Source: Flavobacterium petrolei | GTDB lineage: Bacteria > Bacteroidota > Bacteroidia > Flavobacteriales > Flavobacteriaceae | Direction of reading: 5' to 3' | Assembly (NCBI RefSeq): GCF_003314435.2 | Contig: NZ_QNVY02000002.1 | Coordinates: 434,001 to 498,000 of the forward strand | Length of the DNA stretch: 64,000 nt | Shown: piece after piece, positions 9,918 to 18,487 of the stretch | How the letters are laid out: each line of letters starts with the position of its first letter | Position numbering within the stretch: position 1 is the stretch's first letter | Made by a program: the position numbers and the translations under genes | The notes under the pieces: model-generated | What the model was told of the DNA's origin: nothing | Database searches by the model: none | The model's input: the letters and a program-made list of their open reading frames with translations, nothing else

Positions 9918-12572
9918 TTAACGATTTAAATAAAGTCGTCCTTGTTTTGGTGAAGTGTTACCTTTATTAAAATTAATAACATAAAAATAAACTCCATTTG
10001 GTGCTTTTCCATTGATGTCAGTACTAGAATCCGATGCTGTTCCGTCCCAATCCGGTTTATTTTTATTTACGGTGTACATCAAATTTCCATATCGATTGAA
10101 AATTTCCAATGTGTAATCAGGATATAAAAAATCAATGTCCGGAATACTAAATGTTTCATTTACGCCATCCCCATTTGGTGAAAACCCATCAGGTATAAAG
10201 AAATCAGCCGTAACATCACAATTTGTAAGGGATACAGTAACTTGTAATGGATTTGTTGAAAAACAATTATTAGCAGTCGTAGAATCAAATCCGTAATAGA
10301 TACGATTATCTTGAAGCAATGTAGTAGCAGACAATTGATTTCCACTTACTGCACCATCAAACCAAACTAAAGTACCGTTACTAGTAACATTATCAGATAA
10401 ATTTTGAATTGTAGGATTATCTAATCCACAAAAGTTTTCACCATCTTGATTTAAAATTGGTGTTGATAATTCATTTATTACAATTGCTACCATTTCTAGT
10501 CCGGATTCACATCCTGTTACAGAATTTATTTCTTTTACATAATAATTACCTGTTACCAAAAGTGCGCTACTATTTAGAGCAGTCGTACTTGTCAATGAAT
10601 TATACCATCGGTATTGCGAACCATTTGGAATTAAGTTGGCAACAGTAGCATTTTCAACTTTACAAAATTCCTGATTCGTAACTGTTGGATTGTTTGGTAT
10701 TACATTTATTAAAAAACTCTTAGAATTTGGATTTATTATTGCTGAGCAACCATTATTTACATTAGTAAGGTCAGTAATCGTAAATGAAGTATTACCTGTG
10801 TTAGGAAGATTATTTACCGGCATTACAAAACTAGCTTTTCCAGAATTCACTGCTAAGGTTACTATTTGCGAAGCACTGTTATTAGACCCTGAAAGAGTAT
10901 AGCTTAAAAAAATAGATGTTAAATTCCCTAATCCTGAGAGTTCCACAGTGACAGGTTGATTTTGGCAAACATCTTTAATAGTAACTACTAAATTGGTTAC
11001 ATCTGGCAATGCTTTAACAACAAAATCTTTAGACAAGGTTGCCATATTGGTACAGCCGGTAGTGAGATTTCTGATATTTGTAATTGCAATTGTTGTAGTA
11101 CCAATATTTGGAATTAAACCTGTTGGTATAAAAAATGAAGTAAGTCCACCGGTAACGTTGATAACAGTCGATTGTGCCGTGGCTATATTACTTCCAGATA
11201 AATTATAAACAATAGTATAACTTCCGTCAGCAAGATTGGAGGTCCCCGAAAATTCTACTGCGGCGTCAGAAGTTTGACAAACTGGAGCAATAGTAAGTGT
11301 AGCGTTATTGATTTTAGGAATTGGGTTAATTTTAATCACTCCCGAAATTAAAGGAATTATATTATTACAAATATTAAGTGATGAGCCACTGACAATATTT
11401 GTAACCGTGATAGTGTAATTTCCGGGAACAGAAAAATTATTAGAAGCAATTGGAAAAGTCAAAACATTATTTGAAAAGTTTTGAATAGTTGTTATTGGCG
11501 ATCCAATACCTGATATAGTATACGTAACGCTATAACTTCCATCTGGAATATTCACAACATCTTTCAAAGTGGCTGAAAAAGCTGTTACAGCAATTTCTTT
11601 TTCACAAATGGGTGTATTGACAGTTAAAGTTGCTCCTGTATAATCGAGTTGTTTTTCAATGGTAATATCTACACTTGATGACTGATCATCACAAACATTA
11701 TTATCCGTGAATACTGTATAAGTAAAACGAAATGTCCCAGGTCCTTTGGTATTATAAATATTTTGGATATTAATAGTGGAATCAGTATCGTCGTTATTGT
11801 CGATTTCATCCGTTACAGTCTCAGTCCAAATACCGTTACTATCCTCCCCTATTAGTTGATCGTTTAAATTAAAATTGGTGTAAGCACTTAGTTCATTGGA
11901 ACACAAATTCAAATCATACGGAGTTCCAGGCTGTGGCGATCGATAAATTGTTACAAAAATTTTAACTTCTGGAGGCGCTGCACAAGAACCAATAGCTGGT
12001 ATTGAATACGTATATTCGTAAGTACTACCAGGATTTAAATTTGTAGCATCCAGTATATTATTATTTAAGCCTATATTACTTGTATTTCCAACCCAAGTAC
12101 CACCCAGTTGTGGCGCTAAAAAATCACCATTAAAAGCCTCAAATAAATTATAAGCTTGTTTGGTATTACAAATTGAAGCATTGGACCCCGGTACTCCTGT
12201 ATATCCACCTACAGTTATGGATATAACCGCAGTATCTGTACAACCTAACCCATCCGAAACAGTATACGTGTATTTATAGACACCACTTTTCTTAATTAAC
12301 TGAGCATTAAGAATTCCCGTCGTTCTATTTAATCCTCCTGATCTATCATCATCTTTCCAAGTTCCGCCAGAAATATGAGAACCTAATTGCAAATTCAAAT
12401 CTATAGCTGTACTAGATACGTTTGAAATATCGCAAATAGTTATGCTGTTATCATCATTTCCAGCAATTCCTGAACATTGTGCATAGGCATCATAGGTACA
12501 AAAAATAAAAAGAAAAAAAGAAAAAAAACAATAAAGGTGTTTAACTCTAATTAAGGGTAATTTTATAATCAT
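9918..12572 (-). CDS. large secreted protein with T9SS type B (gliding-associated) C-terminal domain
   Basis: 884 residues. The N-terminus has a long hydrophobic segment ending CTYDAYAQ, a signal peptide. The middle is Thr/Ser/Asn-rich and made of Ig-like repeats; three ~100-residue copies share openings such as LTIAPVCQTSDAAVEFSG and LVVTIKDVCQNQPVTVELSG. The C-terminal ~85 residues (FFIPDGFSPNGDGVNETF ... NRYGNLMYTV ... NGVYFYVINF) are the gliding motility-associated, type B sorting domain. It is therefore exported through T9SS and probably attached to the cell surface. It leads the operon with the SprF-like and OmpA-like genes. Its target (surface, polysaccharide or cell) is unknown. Confidence 0.92.
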   Translation of the reverse strand: MIIKLPLIRVKHLYCFFSFFLFIFCTYDAYAQCSGIAGNDDNSITICDISNVSSTAIDLNLQLGSHISGGTWKDDDRSGGLNRTTGILNAQLIKKSGVYKYTYTVSDGLGCTDTAVISITVGGYTGVPGSNASICNTKQAYNLFEAFNGDFLAPQLGGTWVGNTSNIGLNNNILDATNLNPGSTYEYTYSIPAIGSCAAPPEVKIFVTIYRSPQPGTPYDLNLCSNELSAYTNFNLNDQLIGEDSNGIWTETVTDEIDNNDDTDSTINIQNIYNTKGPGTFRFTYTVFTDNNVCDDQSSSVDITIEKQLDYTGATLTVNTPICEKEIAVTAFSATLKDVVNIPDGSYSVTYTISGIGSPITTIQNFSNNVLTFPIASNNFSVPGNYTITVTNIVSGSSLNICNNIIPLISGVIKINPIPKINNATLTIAPVCQTSDAAVEFSGTSNLADGSYTIVYNLSGSNIATAQSTVINVTGGLTSFFIPTGLIPNIGTTTIAITNIRNLTTGCTNMATLSKDFVVKALPDVTNLVVTIKDVCQNQPVTVELSGLGNLTSIFLSYTLSGSNNSASQIVTLAVNSGKASFVMPVNNLPNTGNTSFTITDLTNVNNGCSAIINPNSKSFLINVIPNNPTVTNQEFCKVENATVANLIPNGSQYRWYNSLTSTTALNSSALLVTGNYYVKEINSVTGCESGLEMVAIVINELSTPILNQDGENFCGLDNPTIQNLSDNVTSNGTLVWFDGAVSGNQLSATTLLQDNRIYYGFDSTTANNCFSTNPLQVTVSLTNCDVTADFFIPDGFSPNGDGVNETFSIPDIDFLYPDYTLEIFNRYGNLMYTVNKNKPDWDGTASDSSTDINGKAPNGVYFYVINFNKGNTSPKQGRLYLNR

Positions 12573-12588
12573 AAATGTTTCATTTTAC

Positions 12589-12596
12589 CAAAAATA
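12589..12596 (-). promoter_or_regulatory. -7 element of the T9SS adhesin operon
   Basis: Minus strand TATTTTTG (TAnnTTTG) 16 bases before the adhesin start, implying a very short leader. No clear -33 TTG was seen. Confidence 0.4.
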
Positions 12597-12720
12597 AACA
12601 TTTTCATACGATTTTTACATACTTTTTTCTAAAATTAAAATCCCTTTAGTTTTTGAATAATAAGCATATTACTTAATATTCTGCTTCCTAAATTAGAATA
12701 AGGACTTTACATAATACAAA

Positions 12721-12748
12721 AGAGCCCTGCAAATAATTACAAGGCTCT
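12721..12748 (-). terminator. terminator after the fasciclin gene
   Basis: AGAGCC at 12721-12726 and GGCTCT at 12743-12748 form the base of a stem that extends to about 9 bp with a G-T pair; read on the minus strand it is followed by TTTTG. It lies about 33 bases after the fasciclin stop. Confidence 0.65.
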
Positions 12749-12780
12749 AAAGATTAACAAATTTCAACCTCTATAAAAAA

Positions 12781-13335
12781 TTATTTTTTTGGTAATACAA
12801 CAGCGTCAACAACGTGAATCACACCGTTAGATTGGTTAACATCAGCAATTGTTACTTTAGATTTTCCACCATTTTCATCAGTGATGTATAAATCTTTTCC
12901 TTTCATCCAAGCAGTCAAAGTACCACCGCTTACTGTTTTCATTGTAGCTTTTCCATTGCCCTTTTTAATAGCTTTAGCGATATCCGAAGCGTTCATTTTA
13001 CCTGCAACAACATGATAGGTAAGAATTGTTTGTAACATTTTCATGTTTTCTGGCATCAATAATGTTTCTACTGTTCCTTTAGGCAATTTATCAAATGCGG
13101 CATTTGTTGGGGCAAAAACGGTGAACGGTCCTTTACTTTGTAAGGTTTCAACTAAACCAGCCGCTTTTACTGCAGCAACTAAAGTGGTGTGATCTTTGGA
13201 ATTTACTGCGTTCTCAACAATGTTTTTAGACGGATACATCGCAGCACCACCAACCATTACTGTTTTTTGAGCGAAAGAAGTTGCTCCTAATACTACCGTA
13301 AATAATGCAATCGATAAAAATTTTCTAGTTTTCAT
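12781..13335 (-). CDS. secreted fasciclin (FAS1) domain protein
   Basis: 184 residues: a signal peptide (ends ATSFAQ) and a single FAS1 domain of about 130 residues. The two conserved blocks are visible: FTVFAPTNAAFDKLP (H1-like) and the H2 region YHVVAGK ... NGVIHVVDAVVLP. FAS1 domains mediate adhesion or ligand binding outside the cytoplasm; a bacterial single-domain protein like this is periplasmic or secreted, with unknown partner. It is monocistronic, with terminators on both sides. No T9SS sorting domain is present, so it probably stays in the periplasm. Confidence 0.92.
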   Translation of the reverse strand: MKTRKFLSIALFTVVLGATSFAQKTVMVGGAAMYPSKNIVENAVNSKDHTTLVAAVKAAGLVETLQSKGPFTVFAPTNAAFDKLPKGTVETLLMPENMKMLQTILTYHVVAGKMNASDIAKAIKKGNGKATMKTVSGGTLTAWMKGKDLYITDENGGKSKVTIADVNQSNGVIHVVDAVVLPKK

Positions 13336-13514
13336 AAAATCTATTTTTTTAAGTTATATAAAAGCATTTACGCACTATAAGCACTTTTGGTTTTAAAAAA
13401 ATTAAAATATTTTTTAAAATACTGATTTTAAACTATTTGAAAGCTACTTTTTTTTACTATTGTGAAAATGATATAAAGTAAAAATGTTCTACTGCTAAAA
13501 CTTTTAAACAAAAA

Positions 13515-13539
13515 AAAGCCTCGCAAATTGCGAGGCTTT
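13515..13539 (-). terminator. terminator after rpsA
   Basis: AAAGCCTCGCAA (13515-13526) pairs with TTGCGAGGCTTT (13528-13539), a perfect 12-bp inverted repeat; the minus strand continues into a T-run. It lies 25 bases after the rpsA stop. Confidence 0.85.
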
Positions 13540-13563
13540 CTATATTCAAAAAATTTCAAGAAA

Positions 13564-15342
13564 TTATTTTTTCTCTGATTTTTCCATTTTAGCTTTCAAT
13601 GCAGCTAACATATCATTGTTATCACCTAAAGTTGCAGCTGGTGCATTTGTAGATGAGTTAGATGAAGTGTTTTCAGTAGCTGTTTTCACATTTTTCTCTT
13701 CTTCTTCACGGAAGATAGCAGTGTGAGATGCAACTACTCTTTTAAATTCTTTGTTGAATTCGATTACTTTGAAATCAGCTGAATCACCTTTTTTCAATTT
13801 CTTTCCGTCTTCTTTTTCAAGGTGACGAGTAGGAATGAAAGCAACGATATCATCTCCGAATTCTACAGTAGCTCCTTTGTCAACGATTTCAGAAATTTCA
13901 CCATTGTGGATAGTTCCTACAGCGAATGAATCTTCATACTGATCCCAAGGATTAGCAGTAGTTTGTTTGTGACCTAAAGATAATTTACGTCCATCAACAT
14001 CTAATTCTAATACTACTACGTCTAATTTTTCACCAACATTTACAAATTCAGATGGGTGTTTGATTTTCTTAGTCCAAGATAAGTCAGAGATGTAAATTAA
14101 TCCATCAATTCCTTCTTCTAATTCTACGAAAATACCAAAGTTTGTAAAGTTTCTAACGATACCTGAATGTTTAGAACCTACAGGATATTTAGAAGTGATA
14201 TCAGTCCAAGGATCTTGAGACAATTGTTTGATACCTAATGACATTTTACGGTCATCTCTGTCTAAAGTTAAGATAACTGCTTCAACAACATCACCTACTT
14301 TTACGAAATCTTGAGCAGAACGTAAATGAGTAGACCAAGACATTTCAGAAACGTGGATCAAACCTTCAACACCTTCAGCAACTTCGATGAAAGCACCGTA
14401 ATCAGCGATTACAACTACTTTACCTTTTACTTTGTCTCCAATTGCTAATTTAGCATCTAGAGCATCCCAAGGGTGAGCATTTAATTGTTTCAATCCTAAT
14501 TGTATTCTTGTTTTTTCGTCATCGAAATCAAGGATTACAACGTTTAATTTTTGATCTAATTCAAGAACTTCAGATGGGTGGTTGATTCTTGACCAAGAAA
14601 GGTCAGTAATGTGAATCAATCCATCAACTCCACCTAAGTCAATAAAGACACCATAAGAAGTAATGTTTTTAACAACACCTTCTAATACTTGTCCTTTTTG
14701 TAATTGACCGATGATTTCTTTTTTCTGGATTTCGATATCCGCTTCAATAAGCGCTTTATGAGAAACAACAACATTTTTGAATTCGTGGTTGATTTTTACC
14801 ACTTTGAATTCCATCATTTTGTTTACATATACATCGTAATCTCTAATTGGTTTAACATCAATTTGAGATCCTGGTAAGAAAGCTTCAATTCCGAAAACGT
14901 CAACAATCATACCACCTTTAGTTCTGCATTTTACAAAACCATTAACGATTTCTCCTGTTTCGTTAGCCGAAATAACTCTATCCCATGATTTGATAGTACG
15001 TGCTTTTCTGTGAGATAAAACTAATTGACCAGTTTTGTCCTCACGGATGTCAATTAATACTTCAACAGTATCACCTACTTTTAAGTTTGGGTTGTAACGG
15101 AATTCGTTCAATGAAATAACACCTTCCGATTTTGCGTTGATATCAACGATAACGTCTCTATCTGTAATTCTAACAACTGTACCATCAACCACTTCTTCTT
15201 GATCAGTAGCGATAAATGTTTTTGAAACTAGTTCTTCGAATTCTAATAAGTTTTTCTCATCAACAGCATCAATACCTTCTTCGAAATTGTGCCAGTTAAA
15301 ATTTGCTAAAAACTCTTCTTGTGATTTTACTTGTTCAGACAT
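13564..15342 (-). CDS. rpsA: 30S ribosomal protein S1
   Basis: 592 residues with six S1 RNA-binding repeats, starting near residues 52, 130, 217, 302, 388 and 475. The central repeats are the most regular (GVVKNITSYGVFIDLGGVDG, GKVVVIADYGAFIEVAEGVEG, GIVRNFTNFGIFVELEEGIDG). The C-terminus is a Ser/Thr/Asn-rich tail followed by a short charged segment (DMLAALKAKMEKSEKK). S1 helps bind mRNA on the 30S subunit, important in a phylum that makes little use of Shine-Dalgarno sites. It is monocistronic, has a well-spaced promoter and a leader of about 113 bases that could hold an autoregulatory structure. Confidence 0.97.
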   Translation of the reverse strand: MSEQVKSQEEFLANFNWHNFEEGIDAVDEKNLLEFEELVSKTFIATDQEEVVDGTVVRITDRDVIVDINAKSEGVISLNEFRYNPNLKVGDTVEVLIDIREDKTGQLVLSHRKARTIKSWDRVISANETGEIVNGFVKCRTKGGMIVDVFGIEAFLPGSQIDVKPIRDYDVYVNKMMEFKVVKINHEFKNVVVSHKALIEADIEIQKKEIIGQLQKGQVLEGVVKNITSYGVFIDLGGVDGLIHITDLSWSRINHPSEVLELDQKLNVVILDFDDEKTRIQLGLKQLNAHPWDALDAKLAIGDKVKGKVVVIADYGAFIEVAEGVEGLIHVSEMSWSTHLRSAQDFVKVGDVVEAVILTLDRDDRKMSLGIKQLSQDPWTDITSKYPVGSKHSGIVRNFTNFGIFVELEEGIDGLIYISDLSWTKKIKHPSEFVNVGEKLDVVVLELDVDGRKLSLGHKQTTANPWDQYEDSFAVGTIHNGEISEIVDKGATVEFGDDIVAFIPTRHLEKEDGKKLKKGDSADFKVIEFNKEFKRVVASHTAIFREEEEKNVKTATENTSSNSSTNAPAATLGDNNDMLAALKAKMEKSEKK

Positions 15343-15461
15343 GCTGATTAAAAATTTGTATTCTGTATTCTCTCGAGTTTCTTAATGTGCCAGAAAACAG
15401 CAGAAGTTGTTTGTATAATTAATTGAACCCCAAAGGAAACTCTTATTCACCAAAAGGACTG

Positions 15462-15491
15462 CAAAAGTAACACATTTATATTTAATGGCAA
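15462..15491 (-). promoter_or_regulatory. rpsA promoter
   Basis: On the minus strand a TTG (15491-15489) is followed after 19 bases by TACTTTTG (15469-15462), an excellent match to the Bacteroidota promoter TTG-N19-TAnnTTTG. Predicted start of transcription is near 15455, giving an untranslated leader of about 113 bases. Confidence 0.6.
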
Positions 15492-15546
15492 AATTTTAAA
15501 GCTCAGATAATTATTTGAAAATCAAGAGCAAAATACAAGGGTTTAT

Positions 15547-15602
15547 CGGTAGATACCGTTCCCGCTAATATTGCACTTCGAGGTTATCACCTTAACTAGT
15601 GC
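15547..15602. other. two adjacent hairpins in the rpsA / membrane-protein intergenic region
   Basis: The 305-base gap 15343-15647 holds the rpsA leader and promoter, then a GC-richer patch with a short hairpin (CGGTA-ga-TACCG, 15547-15558) and a nested one (GCACT at 15573-15577 with AGTGC at 15598-15602, enclosing AGGT/ACCT). Neither lies in a predicted leader of the flanking genes. Identity unknown. Confidence 0.35.
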
Positions 15603-15620
15603 TATTTTTCGCTAATTGTA

Positions 15621-15628
15621 TATATTTG
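15621..15628 (+). promoter_or_regulatory. -7 element for the 199-residue membrane protein
   Basis: TATATTTG matches TAnnTTTG, 19 bases before the ATG at 15648. No convincing -33 TTG was found. Confidence 0.45.
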
Positions 15629-15647
15629 TAAGAAAAAAACAAGATTT

Positions 15648-16247
15648 ATGTACAATTCGTTTCAAATTTTCATTCCTAATAATGGTAAATTTATACTAGG
15701 CACTAACTTAACTTACTATCCACTTTTGGCAGTATTTATCATCTTGTTTTTAAATTTACGTGTGCAACCATACCATGGTATAATTAATGTAATATTAGTT
15801 GTTTTTATATTTATTTACCTGTATTTAGGTGTTTCCAGAACATATAGAATAAAGCCTATAAAAGGAAAATTAGAAGGGTCCATACTTTTTGAAAAAGATT
15901 TTCTTGTAGTAAATAACACCAAAATTAGTCTTTCAAAAATTCAATCAATTAAACTATCTGTAGGGGATTTTACCGGTGAACTCTATCATAGGGCTAATCT
16001 TCGCGGTCCTAATTTAAATCCAGTAGCATCAAACGGAACAAATAATTGGATTGAATATGGCTTACAAAATGGTGTGAAAAATAAAATCTTTTTCAAACAA
16101 GAATATGATACACAACATGAGTCAATATATCCTTTTTTAAAAACATTAATACAAAAAAAGATAATAACATTAGCAGAGGTTTTAATGATCCTTGATTTTG
16201 AAAGTGATTACAATATCCAATCCTTCAAGAATTCATTAAACAAATGA
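15648..16247 (+). CDS. uncharacterised membrane protein with C-terminal soluble domain
   Basis: 199 residues, not recognised. Two hydrophobic segments near residues 22-40 and 46-64 form a hairpin in the membrane, followed by about 130 soluble residues with a basic stretch (TYRIKPIKGKLEG) and a strand-rich region (FLVVNNTKISLSKIQSIKLSVG) that recalls bacterial PH-like domains. No signal peptide or catalytic motif is seen. It stands alone between the divergent rpsA and the convergent transporter gene, with its own -7 element and a shared bidirectional terminator. Its AT-rich codons match its neighbours. No function is proposed. Confidence 0.75.
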   Translation: MYNSFQIFIPNNGKFILGTNLTYYPLLAVFIILFLNLRVQPYHGIINVILVVFIFIYLYLGVSRTYRIKPIKGKLEGSILFEKDFLVVNNTKISLSKIQSIKLSVGDFTGELYHRANLRGPNLNPVASNGTNNWIEYGLQNGVKNKIFFKQEYDTQHESIYPFLKTLIQKKIITLAEVLMILDFESDYNIQSFKNSLNK

Positions 16248-16260
16248 TTATCTAATTCAA

Positions 16261-16296
16261 AAAAAAACCGATGGCGCTATTACAATCGGTTTTTTT
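16261..16296. terminator. bidirectional terminator between the membrane protein and transporter genes
   Basis: AAAAAAACCGAT (16261-16272) pairs with ATCGGTTTTTTT (16285-16296); A- and T-tracts on both sides suit both convergent genes. Confidence 0.8.
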
Positions 16297-16302
16297 TCTA
16301 TT

Positions 16303-17679
16303 CTAGTGGCTAATTTGCTCTACATCTTCTGGATTGTGTTTGTGCTTGAACAAAACAGCAAATGCAACCGCAATTATCAGCGCGTAAATTGCAAAAGCCA
16401 GCCAAATCGTGTGCCAGTCTTTCATTAAAACTACTTTGCTGAACAATCCATCAGCTCCTATTACATTCCCTTGACCAGTTACAAATTCTAGCATTTTTGA
16501 ATTTGTAGTTTCTGTTTCCAAAAAACCAGCTAACTCAGTAGTATTATTAAATGATTTTGTAAAATACTTATCAATTGCCCATCCGGAAGTAAAACTTCCC
16601 AAAACCGCTCCAAAACCATTGGTCATCATCATAAACAAACCTTGTGCTGAAGAACGATTTTTTGGATCTGTATTCGTTTCCACAAATAATGATCCTGAGA
16701 TATTAAAGAAATCAAATGCCATTCCGTACACCACGCAAGACATAATAATCATCCATAATCCGCTTGTAGGATTTCCGTAAGCAAACAATCCAAAACGCAA
16801 TACCCAAGCCAACATACTAATCAACATAACTTGTTTGATTCCAAAACGTCTTAAAAAGAAAGGAATTGCAAGAATAAATAAAGTCTCCGATATTTGAGAA
16901 ATAGACATGATAATCGTTGAATATTCTACTACGAAAGAATCCGCATATTTTGGAAAATGTTTAAATTCATCCAAGAAAACATCTCCGTACGCATTTGTCA
17001 ATTGCAGCGCCCCTCCTAAAAACATAGAAAAAACAAAAAACAAAGCCATTTTATAATCAGCAAATAACTTGAAAGACTCTAATCCTAATGTTTCCATAAC
17101 AGAAGCATTCTCTTTCGATAAGCGCTGGGGTTTACATTTTGGTAAAGTAAAAGAATAAATCCCTAGAACTATAGCGGCTAAACCTGCTATATAAAACTGA
17201 TATTCAGTTGCTTTATTTCCAGTTAAATTGGTAATCCACATCGCTACAATAAACCCAACTGTTCCCCAAACGCGAATGGGTGGAAAATTTTTTATTACAT
17301 CTTTATTGTTTAATTTTAATGCCGTATACGATATTGAATTGCTCAAAGCAATCGTTGGCATATAAAAACACATTGCCAAAAGCATAATGTAAATAAAGGT
17401 TTCCGGAGTGGAAACTTGTGGCATATAAAATAGAACTGCAGCATATAAAATATGAAGTATTCCGTATAATTTTTCAGCATTTACCCATCTATCAGCGATA
17501 ATTCCCGTTAGTGTCGGCATAAATAAGGAAGCAATTCCCATTGTTCCAAAAACCAACCCAAACTGCGTTCCTTCCCAATTCTTGGTGCCAAACCAATAAT
17601 TCGCAATGGTAATCAACCAAGCTCCCCAAACAAAAAACTGAAGAAAGCTCATTATTACCAATCTATTTTTAATTCCCAT
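16303..17679 (-). CDS. nucleoside:H+ symporter family MFS transporter (NupG-like)
   Basis: 458 residues with about 12 transmembrane helices. The opening RLVIMSFLQFFVWGAWLIT, the FMPTLTGIIADRW loop and the IRVWGTVGFI segment are characteristic of the NupG/XapB nucleoside symporter family common in Bacteroidota. It would import nucleosides across the inner membrane. It is the third gene after porQ and cmk on the minus strand, 75 bases after cmk, so it may be co-transcribed; a link to cytidylate kinase through nucleoside salvage is plausible but not shown. Substrate is inferred from family only. Confidence 0.87.
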   Translation of the reverse strand: MGIKNRLVIMSFLQFFVWGAWLITIANYWFGTKNWEGTQFGLVFGTMGIASLFMPTLTGIIADRWVNAEKLYGILHILYAAVLFYMPQVSTPETFIYIMLLAMCFYMPTIALSNSISYTALKLNNKDVIKNFPPIRVWGTVGFIVAMWITNLTGNKATEYQFYIAGLAAIVLGIYSFTLPKCKPQRLSKENASVMETLGLESFKLFADYKMALFFVFSMFLGGALQLTNAYGDVFLDEFKHFPKYADSFVVEYSTIIMSISQISETLFILAIPFFLRRFGIKQVMLISMLAWVLRFGLFAYGNPTSGLWMIIMSCVVYGMAFDFFNISGSLFVETNTDPKNRSSAQGLFMMMTNGFGAVLGSFTSGWAIDKYFTKSFNNTTELAGFLETETTNSKMLEFVTGQGNVIGADGLFSKVVLMKDWHTIWLAFAIYALIIAVAFAVLFKHKHNPEDVEQISH

Positions 17680-17754
17680 GAGATGAATTGTTATTTGTTT
17701 TTTTAAAAATTAACAGGGCGTAAATCTACTATTAAAAATGAGATCTGCAAATAA

Positions 17755-18450
17755 TTATATCGTTTTAGTAATTTCATTTACCAATTCTAAAACAAGATCA
17801 AATTGTTCCTTACGATTCAAATGTGAATTATCAATTTCCATCGCATCTTCAGCCATAACTAATGGAGAATCCTTGCGGTGCGTATCAATATAATCGCGCT
17901 CTTCCACATTTTTGAGAACTTCTTCAAATGTGACCGCATCGCCTTTTGCAACCAGTTCATCATAACGTCTTTGTGCTCTTGTAGTTGCACTTGCGGTCAT
18001 GAATATTTTTAGCTCCGCATCTGGAAAAACTACTGTACCAATATCCCTTCCATCCATTACAATTGCTTTGTCTTTTCCCATTTCTTTTTGCTGTTCCACT
18101 AATTTGGCACGAACTTCAGAAACTTCAGCTACTTTACTCACAAAACTAGAAACTTCAATCGTCCTGATTTCAGTTTCAACGTTTACCCCATTCAAATACA
18201 TTTCGCCAAAACCTAAATCAGCATTGAATTTGAATTGCAATTTTATATTTGGTAAACTAGTAATCAAGGTTTGTTTATCAAAAGATTCCGCATTTATATA
18301 ACCATTTTGCATCGCAAATAAAGTTACGGCACGATACATCGCTCCCGTGTCTACATAAATATATCCTAAATGATTCGCAAGTTGTTTAGCCAATGTACTT
18401 TTCCCCGTAGAGGAAAAACCGTCAATAGCGATAGTAATTTTTTTATTCAA
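17755..18450 (-). CDS. cmk: (d)CMP kinase
   Basis: 231 residues. It starts with a P-loop (IAIDGFSSTGKSTLAKQLA), has the YVDTGAMYRA motif that follows in cytidylate kinases, the VMDGRDIGTVVFPDAELKIF CMP-binding block, and the DSPLVMAEDAMEIDNS segment near the C-terminus. It phosphorylates CMP and dCMP with ATP in pyrimidine nucleotide metabolism. It begins 37 bases downstream of porQ; porQ-cmk adjacency recurs in Flavobacteriia and suggests one transcript. Confidence 0.96.
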   Translation of the reverse strand: MNKKITIAIDGFSSTGKSTLAKQLANHLGYIYVDTGAMYRAVTLFAMQNGYINAESFDKQTLITSLPNIKLQFKFNADLGFGEMYLNGVNVETEIRTIEVSSFVSKVAEVSEVRAKLVEQQKEMGKDKAIVMDGRDIGTVVFPDAELKIFMTASATTRAQRRYDELVAKGDAVTFEEVLKNVEERDYIDTHRKDSPLVMAEDAMEIDNSHLNRKEQFDLVLELVNEITKTI

Positions 18451-18487
18451 AATGTAAAATTTAAAGTTCTATGTTATATCAAAATTA

